Shown: in pieces, positions 1 through 12,143 of the stretch
Layout: each line of letters begins with the position of its first letter
Position numbering within the stretch: the first letter of the stretch is position 1
The notes under the pieces: model-generated
The model's input: the letters and a program-made list of their open reading frames with translations, nothing else
Database searches by the model: none
Told to the model about the DNA's origin: nothing
Made by a program: the position numbers and the translations under genes
Source: Polytrichum commune
Lineage: Eukaryota; Streptophyta; Polytrichopsida; Polytrichales; Polytrichaceae
NCBI GenBank assembly: GCA_950295325.1
Contig: OX485804.1
Span: 34,846,001-34,906,000 of the forward strand
Reading direction: 5' to 3'
Length of the DNA: 60,000 nucleotides

Positions 1-1450
1 TGGAAGGTCAATGGGAATGTTTGGTAGGGTAGGGTTGGTGTAAATTTCACAAGACATTTATGAACCAACAACCCTCTCCAGTGAATATCTAATCGAACAT
101 AATCAGTTGCAATGTTTGGCCATTTTCTACAACAACTATGACAATTTGTGGGAGTAGAGAGCAATGATTTTGTAATTATTAAATATAACACACCTTATTG
201 CAGTTTTGCAAGTTAACATACTATTTGCTTGATGAGTTTTGGGTTTTATCACTCACTTTGTGCTCAATGTCATTCCCACAAATGTTGTGTAGGGACTAGG
301 TTGTTTTGCGTCCATTCACTTGATCTTCGTGTGATTGAAACAATCATGCATGTGTGAGGTCTGCTATGTTGCAGTCTAATATTATGCGCAGTCTCATTTC
401 TCGTTCTCCTCCTCTTTGATTGTTTAGGGGAGGAAAAGAAAAGAAAAACCTAGTCTTCCTTATACACCTCCTTTGTGGTTCAGCATGTTCTCTTTCTTGC
501 ATTTAAGAGACTACCCTTGGGAAATTGCAAACCATGCCATCCTCTGTCCATGCTCACAAGTTTGGTGGAAAAGCAATGATTGCGATTACCTTCAAAGCTT
601 TCACGATATCTCCCAAGGGAAACACCATCACAATATCTATGGGTAATATGTTTACAACAAATGTAAAATATATATAAGTCTTAGGGTACACTAAGAAGGG
701 CACAAAAGAAGGGGAGGTATATAAAAAAAAATCAAATATTGGTTCAAAGTTGTGTAAAAGCTGGATTATCCATCAAGTTTTTAGCCTTTTAGGGATAACC
801 TTAAGCTTCTAAATTGTACGCTCATTTTTTAAAGTAGAATTTACAATTCTTAGCAATACACTAAGATGGGCACAAGAAAAAAAAAAGGGGGGGGGGCATG
901 CCAAACGGGATTATCTTGTTCTTGCAACCTTTTAGATGTGTTTAGGATCCAATGTTCTTTTAATTGGGTCTAACAAACTGGTCTTTTCCTCACTAACAAG
1001 TGATTCCCTTAACTCCCCCAACTCAACATGTTTTTAAGGGGGTTAGTCAATAATTGTTAAGAAAAGACATCTAAAATTTTATCAATATAATAAATTTATA
1101 TGCACTCATAGCATAAATTGTTGGTTTTAGCACCATCTACCCTACTAGAGTTGTTTAGGACAAGTAATTTTATTGAGAACTCAGGGCTGAAGTCGGATGG
1201 GAGTCGGGTTTAAGGTAAGCAGGTCTTAAATGGACACTTTACATACGCATCCACTTCTTGTTGGATATGCATCATGCAATTAGTCTCAAAAATGACTGAA
1301 CATGCCGACAAAGAGTTTGCCAGAACCCACCTTGTCCATGCCCGGATTATGATACCCGCAGTGTGATACCCGGAATCTCACACTCGCAGCTGATACAAAG
1401 ATACCGGGACCGATACCCGTTTCCAGAAACGTGCATACCGGATCAGTTGA
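1..1450. other. Intergenic, upstream of SHOC1
   Basis: No gene recognised. Mostly A+T-rich single-copy-looking DNA with an A-run followed by an 11-G run near 880-898. Between 1351 and 1441 the octamer GATACCCG or close variants (including its complement CCGGTATC) recur about five times; these could be binding sites or decayed repeat. I cannot assign promoter elements with confidence. Confidence 0.5.
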
Positions 1451-2494
1451 GTATTTGGTTGCGCACGCCGCACAGAAGCTGCAGCCATAGAGGAACGGTG
1501 TAGATTTGGTAACGATGTTTGAGCATCATTTCGGAGACTACTTCACTAGAAATTCAGTGTATCTTGTGCTCCTGGATGTCGAGCATAGAGTTCACCATGT
1601 TGAGAGTAGGTGAACACGCCTCTATGAGAGGTTTGCCACATTGAGGCGAAATACTTCTTCTGTAGTTTGACGCATTATACAAGTCAGAAGCACAGTCTCC
1701 CAGCCTAGGTTTTCGTTGTATGAAAATACGATTCCAGATTGATGTCGATATGAGAGTGTAGATAGTAAATTGTAACCGTCACATAGAGTAGGCGACTTCT
1801 ATTTGTAAGGCGATAGCATTTGTGAGCTTGTGAAAGTGAGCTTTGAAAGTTGAGAATATTCCCTGGTTTTTAGAAGTTCGCCCGTGAAGCTATATACGCA
1901 ATGGCCGTAGCTCCCGAGAACCCGCACCTGACTGCCGAGAGCCAAGTAATCCAAAAAATTCCGTAGCAGTTTTGTGGCATTCAGCAGATGTTAGCTCCAA
2001 TTTGTGAAGATTCAATTAGCGAGTATATGGTAATGAGTATAATTTCTGTCATTGTTTAAATTCTTGAGCGATTGATGTTTATTTCCAGATGTACACGTTT
2101 CCGGCTGCATTCGCACTTGGAGGAACACATATATAGTCGCTTTACAAGATATCAAACTTTGTGTTATACGTTCATGGACATGGTGTGTCATATATAGACA
2201 TTGGAGAGGAGAAAACTTAGAAGCTGATGATCCTCATGAAGAGAGTTCTCTAGCAACTGGACTCTATGTTCAAGCGCGAGCGAGTGAAACTTCAGACTTA
2301 TTTAGTGTTTTGGTTATGGACAATTTGGATCTGGAATGCAGGAGGGAAGAGATGCCTCGTCGCTGCAGACCGAGCAATTCTGTCACAAGAGATCACCACA
2401 GACTTAAGATTTTGGCGGGCTTGGAGAACTTACTGTGAAATTAAACAGGGAAAATTAAACCTTATCTGGCTGCTCATGCAGGAACCTTTTAACA
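1451..2494 (+). promoter_or_regulatory. Putative promoter/5' leader of SHOC1
   Basis: Composition changes near 1450 toward a mixed, gene-like stretch without matches to the window's repeats. A short ORF at 1901-1966 (22 codons including the stop, beginning MAVAPENP) could be an upstream ORF if the leader starts before it. A splice-acceptor-like TCATGCAG ends at 2480, fourteen bases before the SHOC1 start, so a leader intron is plausible. An 88-residue ORF at 2266-2532 overlaps the SHOC1 start in another frame and resembles nothing I know. Transcription start and leader exons are inferred, not shown. Confidence 0.35.
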
Positions 2495-5400
2495 ATGCGG
2501 CTGAAATGTCTTGGCATTCTGGACTACAATGAACATACTTCGAAGGACCAGGAAACGTATCTCAAGAGGCTCCTTCCTGTTCCGGATTTTATTAACTCGG
2601 TTGATGAAGTATTTGGCTTTGGTGATGGCAACCAATCTTTCAACAAAACCTGGTCACTCGAGGTGCTTACAAAATATGCACATGTTCCGTCAAGAAGTTT
2701 CGAACCTGTCATGGGAGTTGATATATCATGTCCAGTCTGGTTGGCAGATCGGTTCATGTCTCAACTACTTCCTCAGACAATACCATACTTCATTCCCGGT
2801 CGTACAGAAGATCTGCATTGTCCAGTGGTGGAGTGTGCATGGTTCAAAGATATGGAGAGAAAAGGCCTGCCAAGGGTGCAAGAAATTGAATCTTACATAC
2901 AAGATCTGCCGGAGGACTCCGAGTGTCCTAATCTGTATGAGGAGATTCTGAAAACGCACTTCCAAATCGCTCAGGAAGTGGAATCTCTAATCATCTGCTC
3001 ACTCCAGAGGAGACCGCAGGTAATTCGCAACTTTCTAAAATTGTGCAGGCATAGTTCTGCAGACTTAAGCCTCTGCCGATCGGTAATACATCGTAGGATA
3101 TGAAAATCCCGAGGACTAATTCTCCTTTCCAATGGCCAGCTATTATAGAATCCTCTTAGGAGATCAAGAGAATGATCACTCTCGATATGATCGCTATGAT
3201 AGCTTGTGCATTTCTTGAATGCCTTAGAGACGATCATACTGAAGGTAGACAGCCAGAATATGAGCACACGGAGATTCAAGTCTCCAACTAAGCCTGATTT
3301 TGATTCGCTAATTTGAGATGCTTAAGCCATCTCTGCATCAAGGATACCAATGATAGTCAATCGACCTAAATACCAGACTTGTATCGTAACTCACGAGACT
3401 TCACTATATAAAGGGATACTTACAGGAAAAAATTTATATAAGACGTGATGAACACAATGTTCCACAGAGGACGTCCTAAGACTAATTCTTACCCGCTGGC
3501 TTCCATTTCGTAACAATGCGCAGGTCGACTTTCAGATTGGACCCGCACCAAATTCATGTCCTCTTATTGATTACACAGAGAAAACCGCACGAAGCGTTTT
3601 GCAGATGCTAGAGGTTTCAGATACTGATATAGACCAATCACAACTACCAGACAACTTTGATGTCAAGACTTTCGAGCTGGTCGAGCTCAGTAACGACTGC
3701 AACGACCACTTACATGAGGACTTACTCTATTACCGACATATAAAAGAACATGTGACCGAAGTGGTCCAAGATCACACCGAATTTGTTCCTGAAGATCTTG
3801 AGGAACCTGATGTTCTCCTCGACTTTGACCCAGTAGCTTTTGTTCTTGGAAAATTTCTTCCAGCTCGGCCCAAGGTAGAGATAACTGTTTATTACGAAGA
3901 TTCTCGAAATGTTTCTGGCTTTTCAAGGTTTTTGGATGGCGATGGACTGGAGTATGATATTCAGGAGCTCTACAGAGAGCAATTCAGGCACATGTTTGAG
4001 CTTCCAGAAGTAATTGAGGAGACAAGTCTAGGAAGTTTTATGAGCTTGGATCTTGGAGCGTATGCTTTTCATCATTTCATCAATCCGTCGACTATGGTGG
4101 TGGAAGTCCTAGATACTCTTGAAATTGCATCTGGAATGTTGGAAACTTTGATCGTAACGCCCGAGTTGACATTAGATCATTCTTCTTTTCATTCACTTTC
4201 AGTACCTTTGCTCGAACCAGAGAAGGAAGTACATATTTCTAAAGACGTGTTCGAGAAATTATCCTCGACAATAACGTTGTCACTTACCTCTGCCAGTGAC
4301 TGTTTGTACCTGGATTGGCATATGTCTCAAGTGGGAAACTGCAACAATTATACATGCTTCCGTCTCCAAAAAAAACTGAAAGACGAACAGATTTGTGAAC
4401 CGGTTTACGATCAGCTTTCACATAGGAAAGGGTCTGTTATTGAGCTCCTACTCGGCGAAGATGATGAATCTCACGTCCGCAATCAGAAGGTAAGTGAAGA
4501 ATGTGAAATTTCTGAATCCTATATCGACGAGGTATATCCAACCATCGAGGCGATTAGGAGACCTCCTGCCACCTGCACAGAGGTGAAAATCGTCGACAAG
4601 GTGTATTCAACCATCGAGCCAAGTCCTCCTGCCATCTGCACAGGATTGAAAATCGTCGACAACGCAAATTCAACCATCGAGGCGAGACCTCCTGCCATCT
4701 GCACAGGAGTGAAAACCGTCGAGAATGATCACTCAGATCAATCTACATTGACTGATGAGAACAAAAATTGTCCAGCTATGAGAGTCCCTCAATTGCCCTC
4801 TGATCCTTCAACTATGGCCAGCGTTCTTTCACTGATGAAGCAGGCAAGGAGGGGAGCTCTCCCAGAAACCGACAAATCAACACAATTGGAAGAGGGAAGC
4901 AGTGACGTCCAGGTAACTTCTGCTTGCTTTGTAAGTCTATAGACACTGAATGTATAGGGAGGTTATGGACAAAGAACAATTTCCAATAAATCTGGATCCA
5001 CAGACTAACGCACGAAACTTGATCTCATAATGGTACATTACCTTATATGAAAATCATCAAGGTGCATTAGTAGAATGTGATGCAATGCGCGAGAATCTAC
5101 AATTGCTTCTATTGTAGACTATATTCCGAATATTGATATCTTCAACCGGCTAAATTCTTTTCCACTCCTTCAGGTCAAGCAAATTGAGCTACGACCTTCT
5201 CACAACGTCGACGCCCCCTTCGCTGTTGCTACGGAAACTGATAAGCAGGCTGTAGAGGGTGGGATAGCTTCTAGCATTTCACTCTGCCCTAGAGAAGAAA
5301 TTGCTGCCATAAATAACCTGTCTCAGACGTTAACCAAAGTTCGCCTAGATTACGATGCTTCTCATTCTGCTCCGGCTTGTGGAGTACTGCCTCAGCTGGT

Positions 5401-7590
5401 GTATCCTTTAGCAACTCCGGCCGTGCAAGAGAATCGTGAAAATTTAAGTCCAGGAATACTAGATCTGGAGGAAACCGAATGCGGCATTCAGATAGCAGCT
5501 GAATCAGGACCTCATGTTATCGTCGTTCTGAATACGCTACAATCAGAGATCGGACCTGTCCTTCTGCAAAGAAGACGCTCTTATCAGAGGATTCTTGGAT
5601 TGGACAATGAAGACTTGCAAGTAGTTGAAAGGGACTACGAAATTCCTGTCGATCTCATCCTCAGTCCATCAACAGCGTTAATTATCTACACCAGGGAGAA
5701 CATGTACCGCCTTCGGCCGGAGACTTGCAAAACCAACTTTGATATTTTCTCCAGCCTTATTGATTCTATAGTCGAAGGACATGTGAAGGCCATGAGTTTA
5801 TCTTTCCAGATGTGCTTCATGGTATGTTTATCTTATCGCTGCACCAGAATATTGTTAGAGTGACATCAGTAAGCTAAAATGATGAAAGCGACTTGATTTC
5901 AAGCTGGCCCTGTCCACGACTGGCAAAATGGCAGTCTTCCTCATAATTCATTAAAGAAACCAATGATTGCAATGCTGAAACATTTTTGGGTATTTTAATC
6001 TCAAGAATCAGAAGTTGAGCATTATGTCGTGTGCAGATATTTGAAGGAGAACCTGATTTCACTTCAGGAATCATTCGCATCAGGCAAAAGGTGGATATGG
6101 TTGCTCCTACAGTTGGCATGCGCGTACAGAGCTTCGTATCTGGAGACCCAACGTGCACTGATGATCTTGTGTTGAAGTGCATAAAGAGCGTGTGGGGAAT
6201 GGCCAAGAGGCCTTTCGATTCTCCTATGGCAGAACACCTGACTGAGGGTGAAGTCTTCCTCCAGCAATTCCCATCGCTTAATCCTCTGTCTTCGCATGCA
6301 ATTCTCTGCCTGAGCGTTCCACTTGCAACATTCATGTCATGGTCGATCGAAGCGCAGGTCTCCAGTGTCGACGGATTTGATGTGCCAACAGACAGTTTAA
6401 GATTATTTCACTCGCAGTGGAACTACATGGAATCGGAGAGAGCAGCTGACGCAGGGGATTGCAATGACAATCCATGGCCTTCTTCTTCTGAAATTATGAC
6501 TGACCATGAGGAGGTCGATCGTCACGACACGAATGGTATTCTCTATTTCCCACCCGCTTCTGAATTGATCGGTGAGCTTGAATCATACTCCGATGAAGAT
6601 ACTGCAGAGGAGATCACCAGGGCCCAATCTCCTTCTCGACGTGGTACTTTTCAATTCGCTGAAGACCTTCCGGTAGGAAAGGGTAACAAGCCCTGGGATA
6701 ACACATACTGGCAAACTGAACAGGAGTATACAGCCCCTACGGATTCAAACTATGAAACTAGCCAACCACAACAGTTAATTCCTCTGCGAGAGAAAAGCCA
6801 CTTCCAGCAGCCAAATCTTGTCCACCCCGCTTTTCAATTTGCTGAAGGCCTTCCGGTAGAAAAGGGAAACAAGTCCTGGGATAATATACAATGGCAGGCT
6901 GAACAGGAGTATTCGGCCCCTGTGGATTCAAACTTTGAAGCTCGCCCTCAGAAAGAGTTAATTCCTCTGCGAGAGAAAAGCCACTTCCAGCGGCCAAATC
7001 TTGTCGAGCCCACTTTTCAATATGCTCAAGCCCTTCCGGTAGAAAAGCTTAACAAGCCCTGGGAGAACATTTACTGGCAGCCTGAACAGGAGAATTCGGC
7101 CCCTGTGGATTCAAACTATGAAGCTAGCCAACTGCAACAGTTAATTCCTCTGCAAGAGAAAAGGCACTTCCGGCAGCCAAGTCTTGTTCAGAGCTCTTTG
7201 AATGAGTGGGTTCAAAGGAGAAAGAGGGAGAAACACCATATCATGGCATGTGAACCGGAAATGGCTTCTGGATCTTCCCAAGACTGGAGGAAAGTATCAT
7301 TTCTGGCGCATCACCGCGACAATGTTCCTGCTAGGGTTACCAGGCCCGGAGCAGTTTCCCATGTATACGGCAAGGATACCAACAGCTGCGAGAACTTTTC
7401 CATGAACCCTCCTCTGATGTCTCCTGGCAAAAGAAATATTTCGGCTCTAGAATCTTTTAGGCACAAAAGAGGTCTCACTTCACCATTGCGACCTCTGCGC
7501 AAAAAACTCAAACCCACTAGAAGCAGTAGCAGCTTCAGAGTGATTGACCAGCCGTCTGCCCTTGAAAACAAAAAGCCAATCCTGCTATAG
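2495..7590 (+). CDS. SHOC1: SHOC1 / ZIP2-like crossover protein (four coding exons)
   Basis: Meiotic ZMM factor; in plants it pairs with PTD as an XPF-ERCC1-like, catalytically inactive complex that stabilises crossover intermediates. Exons: 2495-3019, 3524-4912, 5174-5821, 6037-7590; all junctions are GT-AG and phase 0, giving 1371 residues. The start MRLKCLGILDY resembles the N terminus of Arabidopsis SHOC1. The strongest match spans residues about 750-960: VIVVLNT, VVERDYEIPVDLILSPS, then IFEGEPDF, LVLKCIKS and the helix-hairpin-helix-like FPSLNPLSSHAIL. The C-terminal tail is low complexity with three 61-residue repeats (1059-1241) and basic patches (RRKREK, RPLRKKLK). The centre around the exon 2/3 join looks shorter than in Arabidopsis SHOC1: the segment just before the XPF-like part is not recognisable. 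The family call rests on remembered homologues and is firm; the exact start is less so. Confidence 0.9.
4526..4717 (+). repeat. In-frame tandem repeat in SHOC1 exon 2
   Basis: Three adjacent copies of about 60 bases encode a 20-21 residue unit with core (Y/N)STIE..PPA.CT..K.V(D/E), residues about 510-573. The copies differ at several bases, so this is an older or relaxed duplication rather than a slippage artefact. It lies in a region predicted to be disordered. Confidence 0.8.
6649..7197 (+). repeat. Three 183-bp in-frame repeats in SHOC1 exon 4
   Basis: Units start at 6649, 6832 and 7015, exactly 183 bp (61 codons) apart. Each encodes FQ(F/Y)A(E/Q).LPV.K.NK.W(D/E)N..WQ.EQE followed by (S/T)AP.DSN(Y/F)E and LIPL.EK.HF..P.LV. 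Arabidopsis SHOC1 also has acidic/aromatic repeats in this tail (FAD/FSD plus a DSW motif), so a repeated short linear motif may be a family feature. Confidence 0.85.
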
Positions 7591-8333
7591 AGTGAACTCC
7601 CCCTTGACCCGCCCTCTTTAGCCCTTCTCACATCCCCCAACCACACTTATATTCTTCCCGCCAAGATGTAGCATATTGATTACCTCTCCACTATCTGTAT
7701 CGTTGACATGGTGTGTACAACCTCGCTATGCAGAGGAACCTTCAATTTAGTGGGTTTGCATTGAACTTGGTTTGCCTTTTCCTGATGTTCGGATTGTGCA
7801 TTTGAGAGTATTGTCTTTCAGATGCAGGCCTCCTCTGGAAGCTGACGATACGCTGTGACTTGGGTCAGGATTGGGTCTCTCGTTTCTCAAGCTCGTCAGG
7901 CTTCATTTCAGCAATTTCATACTCATAACAAAGAGCAAGTGAGTAGCTTAAACTTACCCCCTCTCGAGTTTCAATTGCTGTGTCATTCCAAGTTAGGGTT
8001 AGGGCCAGGTCTAGATGTCTTCCCTTTGGATTGGATTTGCAGTTGACTCATCATGTTAATAATCGTGAATCACAAAGATTGTCATTTCTAGTTTCAGAAT
8101 CAAAGTTGAAATGAAAAACTTATAAGAGATCAAATTATGTAATTTTCTAAATAATCACATAGGCCTTCTCAATTGTGTTAATTATTGAACTTGTCATGTG
8201 TCTATATTTTGAGCACATAATCCAATCTCATCATACAACGTGACAATTTGATGTTTGTTTTTAACTACAAGCCTTATTATATACCACTCAAATACATGTC
8301 TCTAATCAAGAAAATGATCACCTAAGGTCCACT
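7591..8333. other. SHOC1 3' region and intergenic spacer
   Basis: Immediately after the stop there is a C-rich then T-rich stretch that probably holds the 3' UTR. No canonical AATAAA is obvious close by. A 63-codon ORF at 7855-8046 has no recognisable similarity. From about 8050 the DNA becomes A+T-rich and leads into the copia element. Confidence 0.4.
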
Positions 8334-8338
8334 ACCTT

Positions 8339-9178
8339 TGTTAGGGCTTTGAACTCATTGTACTACACCGTTTATAGTATTTAGTGTCACTTATCATTTT
8401 GAGGCATATGCTAGGCTACACTAATGATCAACAACTTCACCATTAGTGTCACCTCATGACACTTGGTGTTCAAGTGCAGTTACTAATATTTTGGCATGGG
8501 CATGTTGAACAATGTTATGAGGTGTATGCCTATGTTACACAAAGGTCTACAAGTTGACTAAAAGTGTATACAAATGACACTTGGCATTAGTATGCTCAAG
8601 AATATTTTCCTCTTGCATACTAAAATGTAAAAAACCCATGACACTTGCCATGAGTATGCTCAATAATATCTTCCTCGCGCATACGAAAACGCAAAATGCA
8701 AAACTATCATCTCAAGTATCCCAATGTGCTACACTAAATGTCATGATGTATTTATTTTTCCACTTCAAAAGTTACCTATGTTGGCAAATAGTATCATGTT
8801 GGCAAACAACGAACATGACACTTTGAGACCTCTAGGCATTTAGTTTAGGCCCTTTGAAAATAATGTACATGGCACTAAATACCACAAATGGTGTAATACA
8901 CCTATATGTATCATATTTGTACACAAAATCATATTGTTGCCAACTACGTTTAGCAAAGCCAAGGCACTTATCTTATTAGTAATCCTCCTTGGGATGATGT
9001 TGTCCGTCTTACATCCATTAGCCTCCCACCATTAATATTGATGTTTGTAACTTCTTCAATATATATATATATATATATATATTCAAGTTACTATGGCGAG
9101 GAATTACTAACTATGGCTAGTTAGTATGTTGATCTGGCTAGGTTCCCTCATTGGTGTTTCCAACTGAGTCTTCCATCA
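8339..9178 (+). repeat. Copia 5' LTR (interrupted by a MITE)
   Basis: Matches the 3' LTR along its length, including CTATATGTATCAT, AGT(A)ATCCTCC-like and CATTGGTGTTTCCAACT blocks. The MITE at 8366-8893 sits 27 bases inside the LTR; without it the LTR is about 310 bp. An (AT)n run near 9061-9081 is expanded relative to the 3' LTR. Confidence 0.85.
8366..8893 (+). mobile_element. TA-flanked MITE, 528 bp (family A)
   Basis: Terminal inverted repeats start CACCGTTTATAGTATTTAGT and end ACTAAATACCACAAATGGTG; TA is duplicated at 8364-8365 and 8894-8895. The only coding potential is a chance 81-codon ORF. A second, longer copy lies at 31512-32293, in inverted internal orientation. Insertion inside the copia LTR shows it is younger than that LTR. 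TA duplication suggests a Tc1/mariner-mobilised element. Confidence 0.85.
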
Positions 9179-11213
9179 TGGTATCATAGTAGATTGTTTT
9201 CTTTCTCTCTTCCCTATTTGAAGATTAATGACTTCTCTTTAGTCTTAGTTTAGAAAGCCCTACTTCTTGAATCAGGAGTTACCTACATGGAAGCGCCACC
9301 ATCGAACTCAATAACTCAAACATAACCTTGATAGACTCTTAGTTGTTTTCTAAGCTGGGACTTACATTAGAATTGGTTGCAAGCTAGCATGACAACAAAA
9401 TCTAGTCTGATAGAATATGTTGGAGGATGACGATTTGGGTAACTTCTTAGACACTCACATTGAAGGCCTCAAACCTCAAGGAACTCTTCAATCAACCACC
9501 TCACACCCTCAAGCCTATAGAGTTGCTCAACCACTCATAGCATATCCCACTTCGGATCATGGCAAAAGGCGACACACATGTACCATAATCTTGCATGCTA
9601 GCAGGAAACATTAACTACAACATCTTAAGCTTTACTCTTGAACAAACCCTTTGTTGCCCAAAAAAAAATGTGGATATGCATCATCACTTGGCCAAGTGAC
9701 AACCCATTTCCCAAAGTCAACTTCTTTGTGTGCCACTCAACCTCTCTAACATGTTATGGTAGATTTTTGTGATTCTTTTCAAAATCCTTCCTGCTTTATG
9801 TCCATCTTTGATAATCTCTACGAGAAAGTCTGGGTATTCTACCTTAAAAAAAAAATTGGATACTCCCGAAACCATTCAGACTTTTCAATGCGAACTTGAG
9901 CGCACCTTAGCATTTCAAATCTTGAACTAATGTTCCGCTAGGGGTGGCATATTTACTTCCTCTAGCTTCATTGAACATCACCATCAAAGAAGGCACCACA
10001 AGGAGCTTACCCAAGCTACTAGCCCTCAATAAAATGGGATTATGGAACACCACAATCGCTCTATCCTCAACATGGCCACATGTTTCACTATGAACAAGAA
10101 TGTTCCTTCTCTATTGTGGACAGTGGCTATTGCCAACACAACATATTTTAAGTATGGGTTTCCTAACAAATCTACCCGGATTGAACACCTAAAGAACTTC
10201 TCACCACCCTCAGCCTGACGTCCTTCATATCCTAACCTATGGCTGCAAAGCTTTTGTCCACAACTACAAAAATTCCAAAGAGAACTTTCATTCCTACTTT
10301 GTCCCCTACATTTTTGTGGCTATGATGCCACTCGTAAAATTTATTGTTATTATATTCTTCTCACCAAAACAAATATTCTCTCCAAGGATATTCGCTTTGA
10401 GAAAAACCTTATTCATGATTGTTCATCATCCCCCATTCCTCTTGTATACCCACCTCTCAACACATTAAATCCCTTCCCTAAGAATCATCCTCCCTACCCA
10501 CCCCCATCTCTACAAGAGGGTGAGGGCTTCAAAAAGACATTCACATCAATTGCAAAATATGACATTATTTGTATCATCAACGCCATCACCATAGAACACG
10601 AATAGGCCACCCTCCATTTTGATGTCAAGATTACCTTCATGTATGGATGAGTCAAAGAAACAATTTACATGTGACAACCATTTGGATACATCATTCGTGG
10701 ATCAAAGAAGAAGGTTTGCCTTTTCAATAAGGCCTTCCATGGCCTTAAACAAGTAGGTTACGCATGGTATGAAGAAATTGACATTGACCTTATTGAACAA
10801 ATATGACATGAGCCTCCATGAATGAGAATGTTTATTATTTGATCCACAACAGAGAATGTCTTATCTCAATACTCTATGTTGACGATCTATAGCTCATAGG
10901 TAATGATATTATCCACCACAACTCCCTCAATTCCACATTTCAAGACAAATTGAAATGACTTATTTGGGTGAGATCATTGGCACATACGCAAATACATTGG
11001 CATAGAGTATGCTTACATTGCTAATGAACTCTACCTCCACCAATCTAAAATTACCTATCAGTTTCTTGAAGACCTTTGACATGCATGAAAGCAACCCCAA
11101 CTTTAAACCTATGCAAGAAAACCTCCACCTCGCCATCAAAATTGGAACCCCAACCATTGATGCCACCATGTATAGGAGCATTGTGGGAGGATTAAGCTTT
11201 CTCACTAGTATTA
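9179..11213 (+). pseudogene. Copia gag-pol remnant, 5' part
   Basis: Broken + strand coding sequence. A gag-like MLEDDDLGNFL is near 9417. An integrase C-terminal region follows with NGIMEHHNRSI (about 10036-10068). Reverse-transcriptase landmarks are FNKAFHGLKQVGYAWYE (about 10720-10770), a YVDDL-like site near 10876, and MYRSIVGGLSFLT just before the Harbinger insertion. Many stops and frameshifts; not functional. Confidence 0.8.
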
Positions 11214-11609
11214 GGGGCGGTTTACACCATAGACCATGAACTCGTCCCACGGAAGATGCCTTATTCCGCAGTACGAGTTCATGGTCTACATTTCATGGTC
11301 CAAGTTCTTAAAAATTTGATTTACAAAGCCATTGGGCCCCTCATTAGGTGTAAACCGAATGTGGACCAAGAGGAATGACCATGCGGCAAGAAGTGGATGT
11401 GCTGATTTTTTTAATATAAGCCCAAAAAGGGCAGTTTTGGGAAAAAATGAAGTTTGACCATTTTGTTGACTTCAATTTGCCTTCACTTGCCTACACATGC
11501 CTTCAATTATCTTGTCACTTAGTTTTTTCTTCTTTTCGCCTTAAAATTCAGCAAGTATGGTCGAAATGGAGGAGAGGAGGAGGAAGCTAGTCGTGCTACC
11601 AAGATTGTA

Positions 11610-11829
11610 CAGTAGGGGGACAAAAAGTTTGGCGTTTTTGCATTCCAGCAGAAAAAAAAGGTCATGTCTGCAATCTTCTAAAATGCACCAAAGGTGCAAA
11701 AATTGTCCCCTACCTGCCAAATTTGGAACTTGGGTTCTTTTATAAGCTGATTACATATCTGCAAAGTCTCGTGGCCTAGTAATTTACCAAAATGGTTTTA
11801 TAGCTAATTTACCAACTAGTACCCTTTTT
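11610..11829 (+). repeat. Left terminal inverted repeat of the Tc1-like element
   Basis: Pairs with 13526-13744. The arm contains the self-complementary TGCACCAAAGGTGCA, which could be a transposase-binding half-site pair; that role is inferred. Confidence 0.9.
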
Positions 11830-12143
11830 AGTACCTTTAGTCACTAATATTAGCGTGAACTTCATACAATGAGGAGAATAAAGAAGTTAAATTCATTTAC
11901 ATTCTAATACTACTTATGACTTGTTTGACATCATGAAAAATCGATAATTGCCTAAATGACAATTTTGAAAACACTGAAAATGTTGTCAATTGCAAAAATA
12001 ATGCTTGACAATTGAAACTCTTTCAAAGGCACATAAATTGTTTGTTAATCCTGTAAATAGGAGTACATAATCATCTATAAGTTAACTATATAAGCACAAA
12101 TTTATGTAGCCTAAAAATAGGCAAAATAGGATTTATTGCAAAT

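Noticed and set aside
2266-2532. 88-codon ORF as the true first exon of SHOC1
   Set aside because: It is in a different frame from MRLKCLGIL, shows no SHOC1 similarity, and an acceptor-like site lies between them.
11557-11745. 62-codon ORF similar to one at 13610-13804
   Set aside because: The similarity is due to the Tc1 terminal inverted repeats, not to a gene family.
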